Assembly: GCF_002723835.1 (NCBI RefSeq)
Contig: NZ_BEWG01000050.1
Span: 1 to 64,000 of the forward strand
Direction of reading: 5' to 3'
Length of the DNA stretch: 64,000 nt
Origin: Mycobacterium sp. shizuoka-1
GTDB taxonomy: Bacteria > Actinomycetota > Actinomycetes > Mycobacteriales > Mycobacteriaceae
The notes beneath the pieces were generated by a model, which saw nothing but the letters and a program-made list of their open reading frames with translations, had not been told where the DNA came from and searched no databases. The position numbers and the translations under genes were made by a program. Positions 45,702-56,424 of this stretch are shown piece after piece (position 1 is the first letter of the stretch; each line of letters begins with the position of its first letter).

Positions 45702-45749
45702 AGTAACGCCACGGTGACGTTCGGGGCCGAATCGCGCCCTGGCGTTACT
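45702..45749. repeat. Nested inverted repeat downstream of the sensor lipoprotein gene
   Basis: Outer perfect 10-bp arms AGTAACGCCA (45702-45711) and TGGCGTTACT (45740-45749) enclose an inner dyad TTCGG-GG-CCGAA (45720-45731). The whole can fold into a long two-tier hairpin. It lies 32 bp downstream of the lipoprotein stop and 70 bp from the tRNA 5' end. I believe similar elements recur between genes in mycobacteria, but I cannot verify this here. It may act as a terminator-like or dispersed repeat element. Confidence 0.7.
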
Positions 45750-45780
45750 GTCGTCGGCGGGCGAGGGGCGCGCGGCCCGC

Positions 45781-46482
45781 CTATGCCGCTGGCAGTCGAC
45801 CGGCGATCTGGCCGGCGATCGCGCTGGCCGCCGCGGTCGGCCCGTCCAGGCTGCACGCCTCGACGTCCACCGCGACATTGCTGTGCACGGTCAGCGCGCG
45901 CTGGCAGGCCCAGCGCTGCGGGCTCTGCTGGACCCGCGACACCGCCAGCACGTCGTTGTCGGTGCTGGTCGCACCGACCGACCACACCTGGGGCGGGCCG
46001 ATGGGCTGGGCGTAGTTCAGCTCCCGGTTGGAGCAGGCCGCCCAGCCCCGCTGCGACGCGGTGAAGAACTCCGCGGCGGCCTGGGCGGTCGGGAACGACA
46101 CCACCGCCTGCACGGCGTAGTGCGACCACCGTGGTGCGGTCGGTGGCTCGCGCAGCACCTGACCGTGCACGGCGGTCGATCCGCTGCCGGCATACACGCC
46201 CTTTTGGGCGGCACCGGCAATGGCCAGGCAGTTCACGTCGGCGAAGTGTGCGCTGTCGTTCCAGGCCTTGTCCACGTCGGTGGTGACGACGACGTCGTCG
46301 CTGGACAGTGCCGCGCCGACGTCGGGTGCCGGCAACAACAGCGCGGGCAAGGCATCGGGGCTGGTCAGCGGCACCTGCCCGGCGGGCATCGCGGTGCCTG
46401 CCGTGATGGCCGAACAGCCGCTGACCGACACGCACAACAGTGCCGCGATCACAGGCAGGCGGGGGGTCACCCGGTAAATCAA
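45781..46482 (-). CDS. Lipoprotein with PknH-type sensor domain
   Basis: 233 aa, ATG start. A signal peptide with lipobox VSGC (Cys near 23) is followed by an Ala/Pro-rich linker. The rest is a domain of the PknH extracellular sensor type. WSHYAVQAVVSFPTAQAAAEFFTASQRGWAACSNREL is the signature, and Cys residues (CLAIAG, CSNREL, CQRAL, CSLDG) can form two disulfides. Stand-alone lipoproteins of this type are common in mycobacteria and their ligands are unknown. Its start is 102 bp from the divergent peptidase gene. Confidence 0.87.
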   Translation of the reverse strand: MIYRVTPRLPVIAALLCVSVSGCSAITAGTAMPAGQVPLTSPDALPALLLPAPDVGAALSSDDVVVTTDVDKAWNDSAHFADVNCLAIAGAAQKGVYAGSGSTAVHGQVLREPPTAPRWSHYAVQAVVSFPTAQAAAEFFTASQRGWAACSNRELNYAQPIGPPQVWSVGATSTDNDVLAVSRVQQSPQRWACQRALTVHSNVAVDVEACSLDGPTAAASAIAGQIAGRLPAA

Positions 46483-46584
46483 ACCCTACTTCGGCGTGTT
46501 GCGCGAGGGGTTGGAGGGAAACTTGTGATAATGCGCGACCACCGCGGCGACGGCCGGGCGGCGCCAGTGGTAGGAAAGGGGACT

Positions 46585-47910
46585 GTGACACAACCCGTCG
46601 ACGAGGTGGTCGATCTCGTCAGCGCCCTGATCCGGTTCGACACCTCCAACACCGGTGAGTTGGCGACCACCAAGGGCGAGGCGGAGTGTGCCCTCTGGGT
46701 GGCCGAGCAGTTGTCCGCCGTCGGATATGCCACCGAGTACGTCGAGTCCGGGGCGCCCGGCCGGGGCAACGTGTTCGCCCGGCTGCCCGGCGCCGACCCC
46801 AGCCGCGGTGCCCTGCTCATCCACGGCCACCTCGACGTGGTCCCCGCCGAGCCCGCCGACTGGAGCGTGCATCCCTTCTCCGGCGCCGTCGCCGACGGCT
46901 ATGTCTGGGGCCGCGGCGCGGTCGACATGAAGGACATGTGCGGGATGATGATCGCCGTCGCCCGGCACTTCAAGCGGGCCGGCATCGTCCCACCCCGCGA
47001 CCTGGTCTTCGCATTCGTCGCCGACGAGGAGCACGGCGGCACCTACGGCGCCCAGTGGCTGGTGGACAACCGGCCCGACCTGTTCGACGGCATCACCGAG
47101 GCCATCGGCGAGGTGGGCGGCTTCTCGCTGACCGTGCCGCACAAGGACGGCGGGGAGCGCCGGCTCTATCTGATCGAGACCGCGGAAAAGGGCCTGTCCT
47201 GGATGCGGCTGATCGCGCGCGGCCGCGCCGGACACGGCTCGATGGTGCACGACGACAATGCCGTGACCGCAGTCGCCGAGGCTGTCGCCCGGCTGGGCCG
47301 GCACCAATTCCCTTTGGTGCTCACCGATTCCGTCGAGCAATTCCTCACCGCGGTCGCCGAGGAGACGGGCTACAGCTTCGACCCGGCCTCGCCGGATCTC
47401 GACGGCACGATCGCCAAGCTGGGCGGCATCGCGCGCATCGTCGGCGCGACCCTGCGCGACACCGCCAACCCCACCATGCTCAAGGCCGGCTACAAGGCCA
47501 ACGTGATCCCGCAGACCGCCGAGGCGGTGATCGACTGCCGGGTGCTGCCCGGGCGCAAGGAAGCCTTCGAGCGCGAGATCGATGAGTTGATCGGCCCCGA
47601 CGTCACCCGCTCCTGGGAGCGTGATCTGCCGTCGTACGAGACGACGTTCGACGGCGACCTGGTCGATGCGATGAACGCCGCGCTGCTGGCCGTCGATCCG
47701 GAAGCCCGCACCGTCCCGTACATGCTGTCCGGCGGGACCGATGCCAAAGCCTTTGCCCGCCTTGGTATCCGATGCTTCGGATTCATCCCGCTGCGGTTGC
47801 CGCCGGAGCTGGACTTCGCGGCGCTGTTCCATGGCGTCGACGAGCGGGTACCCGTCGAATCGCTGCAGTTCGGCGTCCAGGTGCTCGAGTCTTTCTTGAG
47901 AAACTGCTGA
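46585..47910 (+). CDS. M20-family metallopeptidase/dipeptidase (Rv2141c position)
   Basis: 441 aa from GTG 46585, chosen for GGAAAGGGG upstream and because the family N-terminus is [21 protein letters not shown]; an ATG at 46531 would add 18 residues. M20 motifs are HGHLDVVPA (about 82-90), [35 protein letters not shown], and the late His in [24 protein letters not shown]. The enzyme is a two-zinc hydrolase of peptides or N-acyl amino acids. It marks the return to core synteny, closely matching the M. tuberculosis protein. Confidence 0.92.
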   Translation: MTQPVDEVVDLVSALIRFDTSNTGELATTKGEAECALWVAEQLSAVGYATEYVESGAPGRGNVFARLPGADPSRGALLIHGHLDVVPAEPADWSVHPFSGAVADGYVWGRGAVDMKDMCGMMIAVARHFKRAGIVPPRDLVFAFVADEEHGGTYGAQWLVDNRPDLFDGITEAIGEVGGFSLTVPHKDGGERRLYLIETAEKGLSWMRLIARGRAGHGSMVHDDNAVTAVAEAVARLGRHQFPLVLTDSVEQFLTAVAEETGYSFDPASPDLDGTIAKLGGIARIVGATLRDTANPTMLKAGYKANVIPQTAEAVIDCRVLPGRKEAFEREIDELIGPDVTRSWERDLPSYETTFDGDLVDAMNAALLAVDPEARTVPYMLSGGTDAKAFARLGIRCFGFIPLRLPPELDFAALFHGVDERVPVESLQFGVQVLESFLRNC

Positions 47911-47935
47911 CCTACCTCGAAAGGATCGCCCTCTC

Positions 47936-48466
47936 ATGGCTTTTGACTACAACCCGTATGACTTTCTGCCGTCGTTGCCCAGCTTCACGCTGACCAGTGC
48001 CGACATCACCGACGGCCGGCCGCTGAAAAACGCTCAGGTCAGCGGCATCATGGGCGCCGGAGGCGAGGACGTCTCGCCGCAGCTGAGCTGGTCGGGTTTC
48101 CCGGAGGAGACCCGCAGCTTCGCCGTCACCGTCTACGATCCCGACGCCCCGACCGCCTCCGGGTTCTGGCACTGGGCGGTGGCCAACCTGCCGGCCACGG
48201 TGACCGAACTGCCCGCCGGCGTCGGCGACGGCTCGGTGCTGCCCGGCGACGCGCTGACCCTGGTCAACGACGCCGGCATCCGCCGCTTCCTCGGCGCGGC
48301 CCCGCCCGCCGGGCACGGCTACCACCGCTACTTCGTCGCCGTACACGCGGTGAAGGTGGAAAAGCTGGAGCTCACCGAGGACGCCAGCCCGGCCTACCTC
48401 GGATTCAACCTGTTCATGAATTCGATTGCCCGCGCGGTCATTCACGGCACCTACGAGCAAAACTAG
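47936..48466 (+). CDS. PEBP/YbhB-family protein (Rv2140c position)
   Basis: 176 aa, ATG start with GAAAGGA upstream. Phosphatidylethanolamine-binding family motifs are visible: [40 protein letters not shown], and [17 protein letters not shown]. The M. tuberculosis homologue (TB18.6) is a small cytosolic protein with a putative ligand pocket. It converges with pyrD, overlapping its stop by 4 bp. Confidence 0.95.
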   Translation: MAFDYNPYDFLPSLPSFTLTSADITDGRPLKNAQVSGIMGAGGEDVSPQLSWSGFPEETRSFAVTVYDPDAPTASGFWHWAVANLPATVTELPAGVGDGSVLPGDALTLVNDAGIRRFLGAAPPAGHGYHRYFVAVHAVKVEKLELTEDASPAYLGFNLFMNSIARAVIHGTYEQN

Positions 48467-49524
48467 GTCGCAGCCGACCCGACCGCGGCACTCAGTGACG
48501 CGAAGCCGCCCGCATGCAGGCGGGCGGCGACGCCGTCGTGAATCTGTTTGGCCCACGTGCCGCCGCCGTAGATGAACCCGGTGTAGCCCTGCAGCAGCGT
48601 GGCTCCGGCGGTGATCCGCTCCCAGGCGTCGTCGGCGGTTTCGATGCCGCCCACGCTGATCAGCACCAGCTCGGTGCCGACGCGGTGGTACAGCCGGCGC
48701 AGGATCTCCAGCGACCGCGCCGCGACCGGCGGGCCGGAGATCCCGCCCGGGCCGAGCTGATCGACGCCCGCAGTGCGCAGCCCGGCCCGCGAGATCGTGG
48801 TATTGGTGGCAACGATGCCGGCCAGGCCCAGCTCGACGGCGAGGTCGGCGACGGCGTCGACGTCCTCGTCGGACAGGTCCGGAGCGATCTTCACCAGCAC
48901 CGGGGTGGCGGTCTCCGCCAACACCGCCGACAGGATCGGGCGCAGGGACTCCACCGCCTGCAGGTCGCGCAATCCCGGCGTGTTGGGGGAGCTGACGTTG
49001 ACCACCAGGTAGTCGGCCAACGGTCCGAGTAACCGGGCGCTGGAGCGGTAGTCCTCGGCGGCCGACTCCGGCGGGGTGACCTTCGACTTGCCGATGTTCA
49101 CGCCGACCGGCCCCTCGGGGCGGTGGCGGGCCAACTGCAGCGCCAGCGCGCCGGCGCCGTGGTTGTTGAATCCCATCCGGTTGAGCAGCGCCCGGTCTTC
49201 CGGCAACCGGAACAGCCGCGGTTGGGGATTGCCCGGCTGCGGCTGGGCGGTCACGGTGCCCACCTCGGCGTAACCGAATCCCAGTGCGCCCCAGGTGTTC
49301 AGCCCCAGACCATCCTTGTCGAAGCCGGCCGCCAGTCCGAGCGGGCCGGGAAACCGAACCCCGAAGACCGTGCTGGCCAGCACCGGATCGGACGGGGCGA
49401 GCCGGCGGCGCAGCGCGCGGCGGGTCGCCTCGGTGGCGGTGGCGGTGCGCAGGGCGCCGAACACCAGGGTGTGGATGCGCTCGGGGGGCAGCAGGAACAG
49501 TGCACGGCGCAGCGCGGCGTACAT
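48463..49524 (-). CDS. pyrD: Quinone-dependent dihydroorotate dehydrogenase PyrD
   Basis: 353 aa, ATG 49524. Class 2 enzyme that oxidises dihydroorotate to orotate in pyrimidine synthesis, passing electrons to the quinone pool. The N-terminal membrane-associating helices ([22 protein letters not shown]) are followed by the FMN barrel with [35 protein letters not shown] (catalytic Ser) and [17 protein letters not shown]. It overlaps the small upstream gene by 1-3 bp (TGATG), a coupling arrangement. Confidence 0.97.
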   Translation of the reverse strand: MYAALRRALFLLPPERIHTLVFGALRTATATEATRRALRRRLAPSDPVLASTVFGVRFPGPLGLAAGFDKDGLGLNTWGALGFGYAEVGTVTAQPQPGNPQPRLFRLPEDRALLNRMGFNNHGAGALALQLARHRPEGPVGVNIGKSKVTPPESAAEDYRSSARLLGPLADYLVVNVSSPNTPGLRDLQAVESLRPILSAVLAETATPVLVKIAPDLSDEDVDAVADLAVELGLAGIVATNTTISRAGLRTAGVDQLGPGGISGPPVAARSLEILRRLYHRVGTELVLISVGGIETADDAWERITAGATLLQGYTGFIYGGGTWAKQIHDGVAARLHAGGFASLSAAVGSAAT

Positions 49525-49778
49525 CACAGCTCGGGCTGGTCGGCGGTCTGGCCATTGAGGCGGGATTTCTTGCGCCGCAACAGCACTCGTCGACTTCCGT
49601 CGGTGTAGAGCCGCACTCTGGTCAACTCCCAGCCGCGGTACTCGGCCTCGATGGACAGCCGGGTCGAGGCGCTGATCCGGGTGACGTCCGGCGGCAACCG
49701 CAGTGGGATCCACTCGTAATCGTCGGACAGTTCGACTTCCCAGCTGGCCGGCATCCGGCCCCGGTGCGCCGCACTCAC
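49524..49778 (-). CDS. Small conserved protein (DUF5703-like) upstream of pyrD
   Basis: 84 aa, GTG 49778 overlapping the lppL stop (GTGA); an internal ATG at 49754 is an alternative. It has [27 protein letters not shown] and [24 protein letters not shown], small beta-rich features I associate with the DUF5703 family. No catalytic motif. The gene is coupled on both sides, to lppL and pyrD, so it belongs to one operon with them. Function unknown. Confidence 0.8.
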   Translation of the reverse strand: MSAAHRGRMPASWEVELSDDYEWIPLRLPPDVTRISASTRLSIEAEYRGWELTRVRLYTDGSRRVLLRRKKSRLNGQTADQPEL

Positions 49779-50836
49779 CGGGCACCGGCCGCGTTGCGGA
49801 TCACCTGGACGCCGCCACCGGCCGCCGACACCACATAGAGCGTGCCGGACGTGTCGTCGAAGGCCAGCGAGTTCGGTTGCTGCACGGTCGGGTAGCGCAC
49901 CTTTTCCACAGGGATACCAGTACTGAGATCGTAACCAACCACGGTGTTCGTCGCGGTCTGTGAAACCCAGGCCAGATCCTTGGATCCGGCCAGCCCGTAC
50001 GGGGCCTGCGGTACCGGGTAGGCCTGTCGCTCGATCAGCGGATCGACCCCGAACACCAGGAGCTGGCCCCCGCGGGTGTCGGTCACCAGGACCCGGCCCA
50101 GCGGATCGGCGACCAGGTTCGTCGCTCCTTCGCCGGCACGCAGCGCCTGCTGGGTGCGGCCATCGCTGTTCAGGGACGTCACCGAGGTCTGGCCGCGGTC
50201 GAGGACGACGGCGTTGTTCCCGTCGGCGGCGATCGCGTCGACCCGCGCGAAGATCTTCACCTTCTCCGCCACCGCGGTCTCCGACCCCAGCGTGTAGGCG
50301 GTGCCGTCGGCGCTGCCGAGAACCAGCCGCCCGTCGGCCCGCCGGGCGATGGCGGTGAAGTCGGTGCCGGTCTCGTCGTTGATGGACACCGGTGCCGCGG
50401 TGCCGGCGGCCAGGTCGACGGTGAAATAGCCGCCGCGGGTCGACAGGTACGCCGCTCCGTTGCCGTCACCGGCGATCGCGGTGGCCGGGCCGGGCAGGGT
50501 GAGCTCGCGGGTGCTGCCGGACACCGAAAACAACGTCAGCGTCGCCGCCGATTGGGGGTCCGCCCCGGGGCTGAACACGGCCAATGTCCCGGTGTGCTGG
50601 TCGAAGATCGCGGCCGCGGGCCGTCCGGCCAGTGGCAGCAACTCACCGGCCGGGCGTGTCGACGGCGGCGGGGACACCGCGGGCGCAGCCGGAGTGATCG
50701 TCGGCGGCGGTGCGGTCAGCGGGTTTGAGGAACATCCGGCCGCAAGCACGGCGAGCGCCACGAACACGGCGGTCGACCTGCGCAAACCGGCCCGGTTTAC
50801 GAGCTTTGGCAATGGGTAGCCCTCGGACGTGTTCAC
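49775..50836 (-). CDS. lppL: Lipoprotein LppL with beta-propeller-like repeats (Rv2138 position)
   Basis: 353 aa from GTG 50836; a GTG at 50800 is also possible. A signal peptide with lipobox LAAGC (Cys near 35) and a Pro-rich linker precede about six blade-like repeats. These include [45 protein letters not shown] and [50 protein letters not shown]. These segments closely match M. tuberculosis LppL. The protein is surface-anchored and of unknown function. Its gene overlaps the DUF5703-like gene by 4 bp. Confidence 0.92.
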   Translation of the reverse strand: MNTSEGYPLPKLVNRAGLRRSTAVFVALAVLAAGCSSNPLTAPPPTITPAAPAVSPPPSTRPAGELLPLAGRPAAAIFDQHTGTLAVFSPGADPQSAATLTLFSVSGSTRELTLPGPATAIAGDGNGAAYLSTRGGYFTVDLAAGTAAPVSINDETGTDFTAIARRADGRLVLGSADGTAYTLGSETAVAEKVKIFARVDAIAADGNNAVVLDRGQTSVTSLNSDGRTQQALRAGEGATNLVADPLGRVLVTDTRGGQLLVFGVDPLIERQAYPVPQAPYGLAGSKDLAWVSQTATNTVVGYDLSTGIPVEKVRYPTVQQPNSLAFDDTSGTLYVVSAAGGGVQVIRNAAGAR

Positions 50837-50947
50837 GATCGAGCGATCAAGTCGCCCTCTGTCGATCAGCAAGTCTATGCGGGCGCGCCGGAGACATTCC
50901 GCGAAGTTTGTCTTCTCAGGCGCCGTAACTCGCGTTATGGTGGCCAG

Positions 50948-51259
50948 ATGACGTTGGCCGTGACTCCGCAGTCCGACGGACGCGAGTTTGCTATCGAGGA
51001 CATTTCCACTGGCGTTTTCGCCAGCGGGTTCGGGCACCTCGGCGATGGCCGCAGTTTCTCTTTCCAGGTGCACCGCGGCCAATTGCTGGTCGAGGTGTAT
51101 CACCCCCGGCTCGTCGGTCCGGTGCCGCACGAAGAAGACGTGGTGGCGACCGCCACCCGCAGCCTCACCGATTTCGACGTCGACGATGAGCGCAGCCTGA
51201 CCGCAGCCGTGCGCGACGCGGTGGCCGCCGCCCAGCCGGTGCCGCGGCCTGCCCGCTGA
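50948..51259 (+). CDS. Small conserved protein (Rv2137c position)
   Basis: 103 aa, ATG start. REFAIEDISTGVFASGFGHLGDGRSFSFQVHRGQLLVEVYHPRLVGPVPHEEDVVATATR suggests a compact alpha/beta protein without recognised catalytic residues. The gene lies between divergent lppL and uppP, the position of Rv2137c in M. tuberculosis. Function unknown. Confidence 0.8.
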   Translation: MTLAVTPQSDGREFAIEDISTGVFASGFGHLGDGRSFSFQVHRGQLLVEVYHPRLVGPVPHEEDVVATATRSLTDFDVDDERSLTAAVRDAVAAAQPVPRPAR

Positions 51260-51304
51260 ACATCAGCAACATCCAGTACGGTCAGCGGCGTGGATGTCAC
51301 GCCC

Positions 51305-52138
51305 ATGTCCTGGCTGCAGGTCGTCGTTCTGTCGATCGTGCAAGGTTTGACCGAGTTTCTGCCGGTCTCATCCTCCAGCCACCTGGCGATCGTGTCGCGG
51401 GTTTTCTTCGCCGGTGATGCCGGTGCCTCGTTCACCGCGGTGTCCCAACTCGGCACCGAGGCGGCCGTGGTGATCTATTTCGCCCGCGACATCGGGCGCA
51501 TCCTCAAGGCCTGGTTCAACGGCCTGTTCGTCAAGGCCCACCGCGACAATGTGGACTACCGGCTGGGCTGGTACGTCATCATCGGCACGCTGCCGATCGT
51601 CGCGCTCGGCCTGGCGTTCAAGGATCTGATCCGTTCCGACGTCCGCAATCTGTGGGTGATCGCCACCGCGATGCTGGTGTTCTCCGGTGTGATCGCCGCC
51701 GCCGAGTACTTCGGCAGGCAGACCCGCCACGTCGAACAGCTGACCTGGCGAGACGGCATCCTGGTGGGCATCGCCCAGTGTCTGGCGCTGGTGCCCGGGG
51801 TGTCCCGCTCCGGTTCGACGATCAGCGCCGGCCTGTTCTTGGGGCTCGACCGCGAATTGTCCGCGAGATTCGGCTTCCTGCTTGGCATTCCGGCCGTCCT
51901 GGCCTCCGGCCTGTTCTCGCTGCCGGACGCCTTTCACCCGGTGACCGAGGGGATGAGCGCCACCGGCCCCCAATTGCTGGTCTCGGTGATCATCGCCTTC
52001 GTGGTCGGGTTCGTGGCGATCGCGTGGCTGCTGCGATTCGTCGCCCACCACGTCATGTACTGGTTCGTGGGCTACCGGGTGGTGCTGGCGCTGGTGGTGA
52101 TGGCACTGCTGGCTACGGGTGTGGTAGCCGCGGGATGA
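51305..52138 (+). CDS. uppP: Undecaprenyl-diphosphatase UppP (BacA)
   Basis: 277 aa from ATG 51305, giving the family start [24 protein letters not shown]; a GTG at 51290 would add five residues. UppP recycles the lipid carrier of cell-wall synthesis by dephosphorylating undecaprenyl diphosphate. The (E/Q)[13 protein letters not shown] motif is at about 13-26 and the second motif [20 protein letters not shown] near 160. Eight or so membrane segments. It overlaps the next gene by 4 bp. Confidence 0.96.
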   Translation: MSWLQVVVLSIVQGLTEFLPVSSSSHLAIVSRVFFAGDAGASFTAVSQLGTEAAVVIYFARDIGRILKAWFNGLFVKAHRDNVDYRLGWYVIIGTLPIVALGLAFKDLIRSDVRNLWVIATAMLVFSGVIAAAEYFGRQTRHVEQLTWRDGILVGIAQCLALVPGVSRSGSTISAGLFLGLDRELSARFGFLLGIPAVLASGLFSLPDAFHPVTEGMSATGPQLLVSVIIAFVVGFVAIAWLLRFVAHHVMYWFVGYRVVLALVVMALLATGVVAAG

Positions 52139-52827
52139 CCGTCATCTTGCTCCGGCACGGCCGGTCGACGTCGAACACCGCGCACACCCTGGCCGGGCGC
52201 ACCGAGGGTGTGGAACTCGACGACAAGGGCCGCGAGCAGGCCCAGGGGCTGGTGGGGCGGGTCAAGGGCCTGCCGATCAAGGCTGTGGTGCGCTCGCCGC
52301 TGCTGCGCTGCCGGCTCACCGTGGAGCCGCTGGCCGCCGAGCTCGGCCTGGAGCCGGTGGTCGAAGACCGCCTCGCCGAGGTCGACTACGGGCAGTGGAC
52401 CGGTCGCGCGCTGAAGGATCTGGTCAAGGAGCCGCTGTGGACGGTGGTCCAGCATCAGCCCAGCGCCGCCGTCTTTCCCGACGGTGAAGGCCTTGCCCAC
52501 GTGCAGGCGCGCGCGGTGACCGCGGTCCGTGAGCATGATCGCCGGCTGGCCGACGAGCACGGCCACGACGTGCTGTGGATCGCCTGTACGCATGGCGACG
52601 TGATCAAGGCGGTCGTCGCCGACGCGCTGGGCACTCACCTGGACAGTTTTCAGCGGATCACCGCCGACCCGGCGTCGATGAGCGTGATCCGCTATACCTC
52701 GATGCGCCCATTCGTGGTGCACGTCAACCACACCGGTGCCGAACTCGCCTCGGCGCTGAGCGCCCCGCCGCCGGCCGCCGAGGGCTCCTCCGACGGCGAC
52801 GCCGTGGTGGGTGGGTCGACCGACTGA
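52135..52827 (+). CDS. Histidine phosphatase superfamily protein (Rv2135c position)
   Basis: 230 aa, ATG overlapping the uppP stop. The phosphoglycerate-mutase-like fold has [10 protein letters not shown] at the N-terminus (catalytic His near 8), [20 protein letters not shown] and [10 protein letters not shown] with the second His. The M. tuberculosis homologue acts as an acid phosphatase rather than a mutase. A Ser/Ala-rich tail of about 30 residues ends the protein. Confidence 0.92.
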   Translation: MTVILLRHGRSTSNTAHTLAGRTEGVELDDKGREQAQGLVGRVKGLPIKAVVRSPLLRCRLTVEPLAAELGLEPVVEDRLAEVDYGQWTGRALKDLVKEPLWTVVQHQPSAAVFPDGEGLAHVQARAVTAVREHDRRLADEHGHDVLWIACTHGDVIKAVVADALGTHLDSFQRITADPASMSVIRYTSMRPFVVHVNHTGAELASALSAPPPAAEGSSDGDAVVGGSTD

Positions 52828-52887
52828 CGGGTGCGCTCGCCCGTCGAATTACGACTCAGCTGCTTCTGCCGGTATTTTGGAATCAAC

Positions 52888-53472
52888 ATGCCACGCGCAA
52901 TCCACGTCTTCCGCACACCCGACCGATTCGTCGCCGGGACCGTCGGGCAGCCCGGAAACCGGACCTTCTATCTGCAGGCCGTGCACGACAGCCGGGTGAT
53001 CTCGGTGATCCTGGAGAAACAGCAGGTCGCCGTGCTCGCCGAGCGCATCGGGGCACTGCTCGTCGAGATCAACCGCCGGTTCGGCACACCGCTGCCGCCG
53101 GAGACCGAGGTGGAAGACCTCAGCCCGCTCATCACCCCGGTGGACGCCGAGTTCCGGGTCGGCACGATGGGCCTGGGCTGGGACTCCGAAGCGCAGACCG
53201 TCGTCGTCGAACTGCTGGCGGTTTCCGATACCGAATTCGACGCGTCCGTGGTCCTCGACGACGCCGAGGAGGGGCCCGACGCGGTGCGGGTCTTCCTCAC
53301 CCCGGAGTCGGCACGACAGTTTGCCTCCCGCTCCCACCGGGTCATCTCGGCCGGTCGGCCGCCCTGCCCGCTCTGCGACGAGCCGCTCGATCCCGAGGGA
53401 CACATCTGCGTGCGTACCAACGGATATCGGCGTGGCGCGCTGGGCGGGGTCGAGGACGATCTCGAGCCGTGA
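52888..53472 (+). CDS. DUF3090-family protein (Rv2134c position)
   Basis: 194 aa from ATG 52888, giving MPRAIHVFRTPDRFVAGTVGQPGNRTFYLQA, the normal start. DUF3090 (TIGR03847) proteins are actinobacterial. A zinc-ribbon-like CPLCDEPLDPEGHIC lies near the C-terminus. It is coupled to the SCO1664-type gene (GTGA overlap), a pair conserved across actinobacteria. Function unknown. Confidence 0.92.
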   Translation: MPRAIHVFRTPDRFVAGTVGQPGNRTFYLQAVHDSRVISVILEKQQVAVLAERIGALLVEINRRFGTPLPPETEVEDLSPLITPVDAEFRVGTMGLGWDSEAQTVVVELLAVSDTEFDASVVLDDAEEGPDAVRVFLTPESARQFASRSHRVISAGRPPCPLCDEPLDPEGHICVRTNGYRRGALGGVEDDLEP

Positions 53473-54287
53473 CGGACACCGGCGAGGCGTCCGCCCAGGA
53501 GGCAATGCGCTGCGGTGAGCTCACGTTGCTGGGGCGAATCCGCTCGGCGAGCAATGCCACCTTCCTGTGCGAGGCGAACTGGTCGGGCCAAGCCGTGCAC
53601 TGTGTGTACAAACCGGTGGCGGGGGAGCAGCCGTTGTGGGATTTCCCGGACGGCACGCTGGCGGGCCGCGAGCTGGGCGCCTACCTGGTGTCGGCGGCAT
53701 TGGGGTGGAACATCGTGCCGTACACCATCATTCGCGACGGGCCTGCCGGGCCGGGGATGGTGCAGCGGTGGGTCGACCAGCCCGACGACAGCGTCGAGGA
53801 TCAGCCCGCCGGCCCGGACCTGGTGGACCTGCGCCCACCGGGATCGGTTCCGCCAGGCTATCTTTCGGTGCTCCGCGCCTATGACTACGCCGGCAACGAG
53901 GTCACCCTCGTGCATGCCGACGATCCCCGGCTGCGCCGAATGGCCGTGTTCGACGTGATCGTCAACAACGCCGACCGCAAGGGCGGCCACATCCTGGCCG
54001 GGGTGGACGGCCGGGTGTACGGCGTGGACCACGGGGTGTCGCTGCACGTCCAGGACAAGCTGCGCACGGTGTTGTGGGGCTGGGCCGGAAAGCCGATCGA
54101 CGACGAGACGCTCGGATCGGTGGCCGCCCTCGGCGACCTGCTCGCCGGCCCGCTGGCCGACCAGTTGCGCGAGCACATCACCGCCGCGGAGGTCGCCGCG
54201 CTGCGGCGACGGGTCCGGACGCTGCTGAGCGAGCCGGTGATGCCCGGCCCGGATCGGCACCGCCCGATTCCCTGGCCGGCTTTCTGA
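53469..54287 (+). CDS. SCO1664-family protein, PI3/4-kinase-like fold (Rv2133c position)
   Basis: 272 aa, GTG overlapping the DUF3090 stop. [35 protein letters not shown] resembles the ATP-binding lobe. [16 protein letters not shown] and [11 protein letters not shown] resemble the catalytic and metal loops of the PI3/PI4-kinase-like family (TIGR03843). The HD-NN-DRK and GVDHG residues are preserved, so phosphotransferase activity is possible but unknown. Confidence 0.88.
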   Translation: MTDTGEASAQEAMRCGELTLLGRIRSASNATFLCEANWSGQAVHCVYKPVAGEQPLWDFPDGTLAGRELGAYLVSAALGWNIVPYTIIRDGPAGPGMVQRWVDQPDDSVEDQPAGPDLVDLRPPGSVPPGYLSVLRAYDYAGNEVTLVHADDPRLRRMAVFDVIVNNADRKGGHILAGVDGRVYGVDHGVSLHVQDKLRTVLWGWAGKPIDDETLGSVAALGDLLAGPLADQLREHITAAEVAALRRRVRTLLSEPVMPGPDRHRPIPWPAF

Positions 54288-54304
54288 GCGGGGATACTGA
54301 CCCG

Positions 54305-55066
54305 ATGAGCATGACCGACGCGGAGCTGGCGGCCGACGTGGCCGAGGAGGCGGGCCGGCTGCTTCTGGCGGTGCGTGAGGAGGTCGGTTTCGACTTTCCG
54401 CCCGCCCTGGGCGACGCCGGTGATGTGCGCGCCAATGCGTTGATCCTGCGCCGGCTGCGCGCCGAGCGGCCCGGTGACGCGGTGCTCTCCGAAGAGGCCT
54501 ACGACGACCTGAAGCGGCTCGATGCCGACCGGGTATGGATCATCGACCCGCTCGACGGCACCCGGGAGTTCTCGATGCCGCGCCGCACGGACTGGGCCGT
54601 GCACGTGGCGCTGTGGCAGCGCACCGACGGTGCCGAGGGCCGGATCACCGACGCCGCCGTCGCCCTTCCTGCGATGGGCGAGGTACATCGTTCGGACACC
54701 GTCACCCCGCCGCCACCGGCGCCGCCGGGACCCATCCGCATCACCGCCAGCTCCAACCGCCCGCCCGCGGTACTGTGGCGGCTGCGCGACCGTCTCGACA
54801 TCGACTTCATCCGGATCGGTTCGGCGGGCGCCAAAGCCATGGCGGTGGTCCGCGGTGACGCCGACGCCTACATCCACGCCGGCGGCCAGTGGGAGTGGGA
54901 TTCGGCCGCCCCCGCCGGCGTCATCCAGGCCGCCGGCCTGCACGCCACCCGGATCGACGGCTCACCGCTGCGCTACAACCGGCCCGATCCCTACCTGCCG
55001 GATCTGCTGATGTGTCGCGCCGACGTGGCCGACCTGCTGCTCGACGCCATGTGGCTGGCCAGCTAG
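54305..55066 (+). CDS. cysQ: 3'-phosphoadenosine 5'-phosphate phosphatase CysQ
   Basis: 253 aa, ATG 54305. CysQ removes the 3'-phosphate of PAP, a by-product of PAPS use, and may also act on inositol phosphates. The metal site is seen in SEEAYDD and in [12 protein letters not shown] (about 79-90), and the second in [16 protein letters not shown]. It controls the pool left by sulfotransferases, so it is functionally linked to the sulfotransferase 25 kb away, though that is general knowledge of the pathway. Full length. Confidence 0.95.
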   Translation: MSMTDAELAADVAEEAGRLLLAVREEVGFDFPPALGDAGDVRANALILRRLRAERPGDAVLSEEAYDDLKRLDADRVWIIDPLDGTREFSMPRRTDWAVHVALWQRTDGAEGRITDAAVALPAMGEVHRSDTVTPPPPAPPGPIRITASSNRPPAVLWRLRDRLDIDFIRIGSAGAKAMAVVRGDADAYIHAGGQWEWDSAAPAGVIQAAGLHATRIDGSPLRYNRPDPYLPDLLMCRADVADLLLDAMWLAS

Positions 55067-55169
55067 CCCGGGAATCAAATGGGCTCCCGCGTTGTCCCTG
55101 TAGGGCGACAAGACCGGCCCCTGACCACCTGAGAGTGCAGTGAACAGCGAACCCCCTAGAGTCGACGCC

Positions 55170-56408
55170 ATGCAGTCGTGGCCGGCCGTCGATATCCCGC
55201 AGCTGCCCGGTCGTGGGCCGGGGCTGCGCCTCTATGACACCGCCGACCGCCAGGTCCGTCCGACGGCACCGGGCCAGACCGCGACCATGTATGTCTGCGG
55301 GATCACCCCCTACGACGCCACCCATCTCGGCCACGCCGCCACCTACCTGGCCTTCGACCTCGTTCATCGGGTGTGGCTGGACGGCGGTCACCGGGTGCAC
55401 TACGTGCAGAACATCACCGACGTGGACGACCCGCTGTTCGAGCGCGCCAACCGCGACGGCATCGACTGGCGCGAACTGGGCGCCCGCGAGACCCAGCTGT
55501 TCCGCGAGGACATGACCGCACTGCGGGTGCTGCCTCCGCGCGACTACGTCGCCGCCACCGACACCATCGGCGAGGTCGTCGAGCTGGTCGAGAAGATGCT
55601 GGCGTCCGGGGCGGCCTATGTGGTCGACGACCCCGAGTACCCCGACATCTATTACCGCGCCGACGCCACCACCCAGTTCGGGTACGAATCGGGTTATGAC
55701 CACGAGACGATGATGCGGTTGTTCGCCGAGCGGGGCGGCGACCCCGATCGGGCGGGCAAGGCCGACCCTCTCGACGCACTGCTGTGGCGGGCCGCCCGGC
55801 CCGACGAGCCCAGCTGGCCCGCACCGTTCGGACCGGGGCGGCCGGGCTGGCACGTCGAGTGCGCGGCAATCGCGTTGAACCGCATCGGTTTCGGCTTCGA
55901 CGTTCAGGGCGGTGGCAGCGATCTGGTGTTCCCGCACCACGAGTTCTCGGCGGCGCACGCCGAATCGGTCACCGGGGAGCGCCGCTTCGCGCGGCACTAT
56001 GTGCATGCCGGGATGATCGGCTGGGACGGGCACAAGATGTCCAAGAGCCGGGGCAACCTGGTGCTGGTGTCCCGGTTGCGCGCCCAGGGTGTGGACCCGG
56101 CGGCCATCCGGCTCGGGCTGCTCGCCGGGCATTACCGCAGCGACCGGTTCTGGAGCGATCAGGTGCTCGACGAGGCCACCACGCGGCTGCACCGTTGGCG
56201 TTCGGCGGCCGCGCTGCCCGCGGGACCGGACGCCGCCGACGTCGTCGGTCGGTTGCGGCAGTATCTTGCCGACGACCTGGACACCCCCAAAGCGCTTGCC
56301 GCCGTGGACGGCTGGGTCACCGATGCGTTGGAGTACGGCGGCCATGACGCGGCCGCACCCGCTGCGGTCGCGACCGCGGTCGACGCTCTTCTGGGCGTCC
56401 CGCTGTAG
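55170..56408 (+). CDS. mshC: Mycothiol cysteine ligase MshC
   Basis: 412 aa from ATG 55170 (MQSW, as in M. tuberculosis). MshC joins cysteine to GlcN-Ins in mycothiol synthesis. It is a class I tRNA-synthetase-like enzyme. The zinc site is in [23 protein letters not shown] (with the HIGH-like HLGH) and in HVECAAIAL and [11 protein letters not shown]. The KMSKS loop is intact. It is a short CysRS homologue without the anticodon-binding domain. Its presence confirms an actinobacterial host. Confidence 0.97.
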   Translation: MQSWPAVDIPQLPGRGPGLRLYDTADRQVRPTAPGQTATMYVCGITPYDATHLGHAATYLAFDLVHRVWLDGGHRVHYVQNITDVDDPLFERANRDGIDWRELGARETQLFREDMTALRVLPPRDYVAATDTIGEVVELVEKMLASGAAYVVDDPEYPDIYYRADATTQFGYESGYDHETMMRLFAERGGDPDRAGKADPLDALLWRAARPDEPSWPAPFGPGRPGWHVECAAIALNRIGFGFDVQGGGSDLVFPHHEFSAAHAESVTGERRFARHYVHAGMIGWDGHKMSKSRGNLVLVSRLRAQGVDPAAIRLGLLAGHYRSDRFWSDQVLDEATTRLHRWRSAAALPAGPDAADVVGRLRQYLADDLDTPKALAAVDGWVTDALEYGGHDAAAPAAVATAVDALLGVPL

Positions 56409-56424
56409 GTGTACGTTGACGGCC

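Noticed and set aside
46531..46584. Upstream ATG for the M20 peptidase
   Set aside because: The extra 18 residues do not match the M. tuberculosis start, and GTG 46585 has a well-placed GGAAAGGGG.
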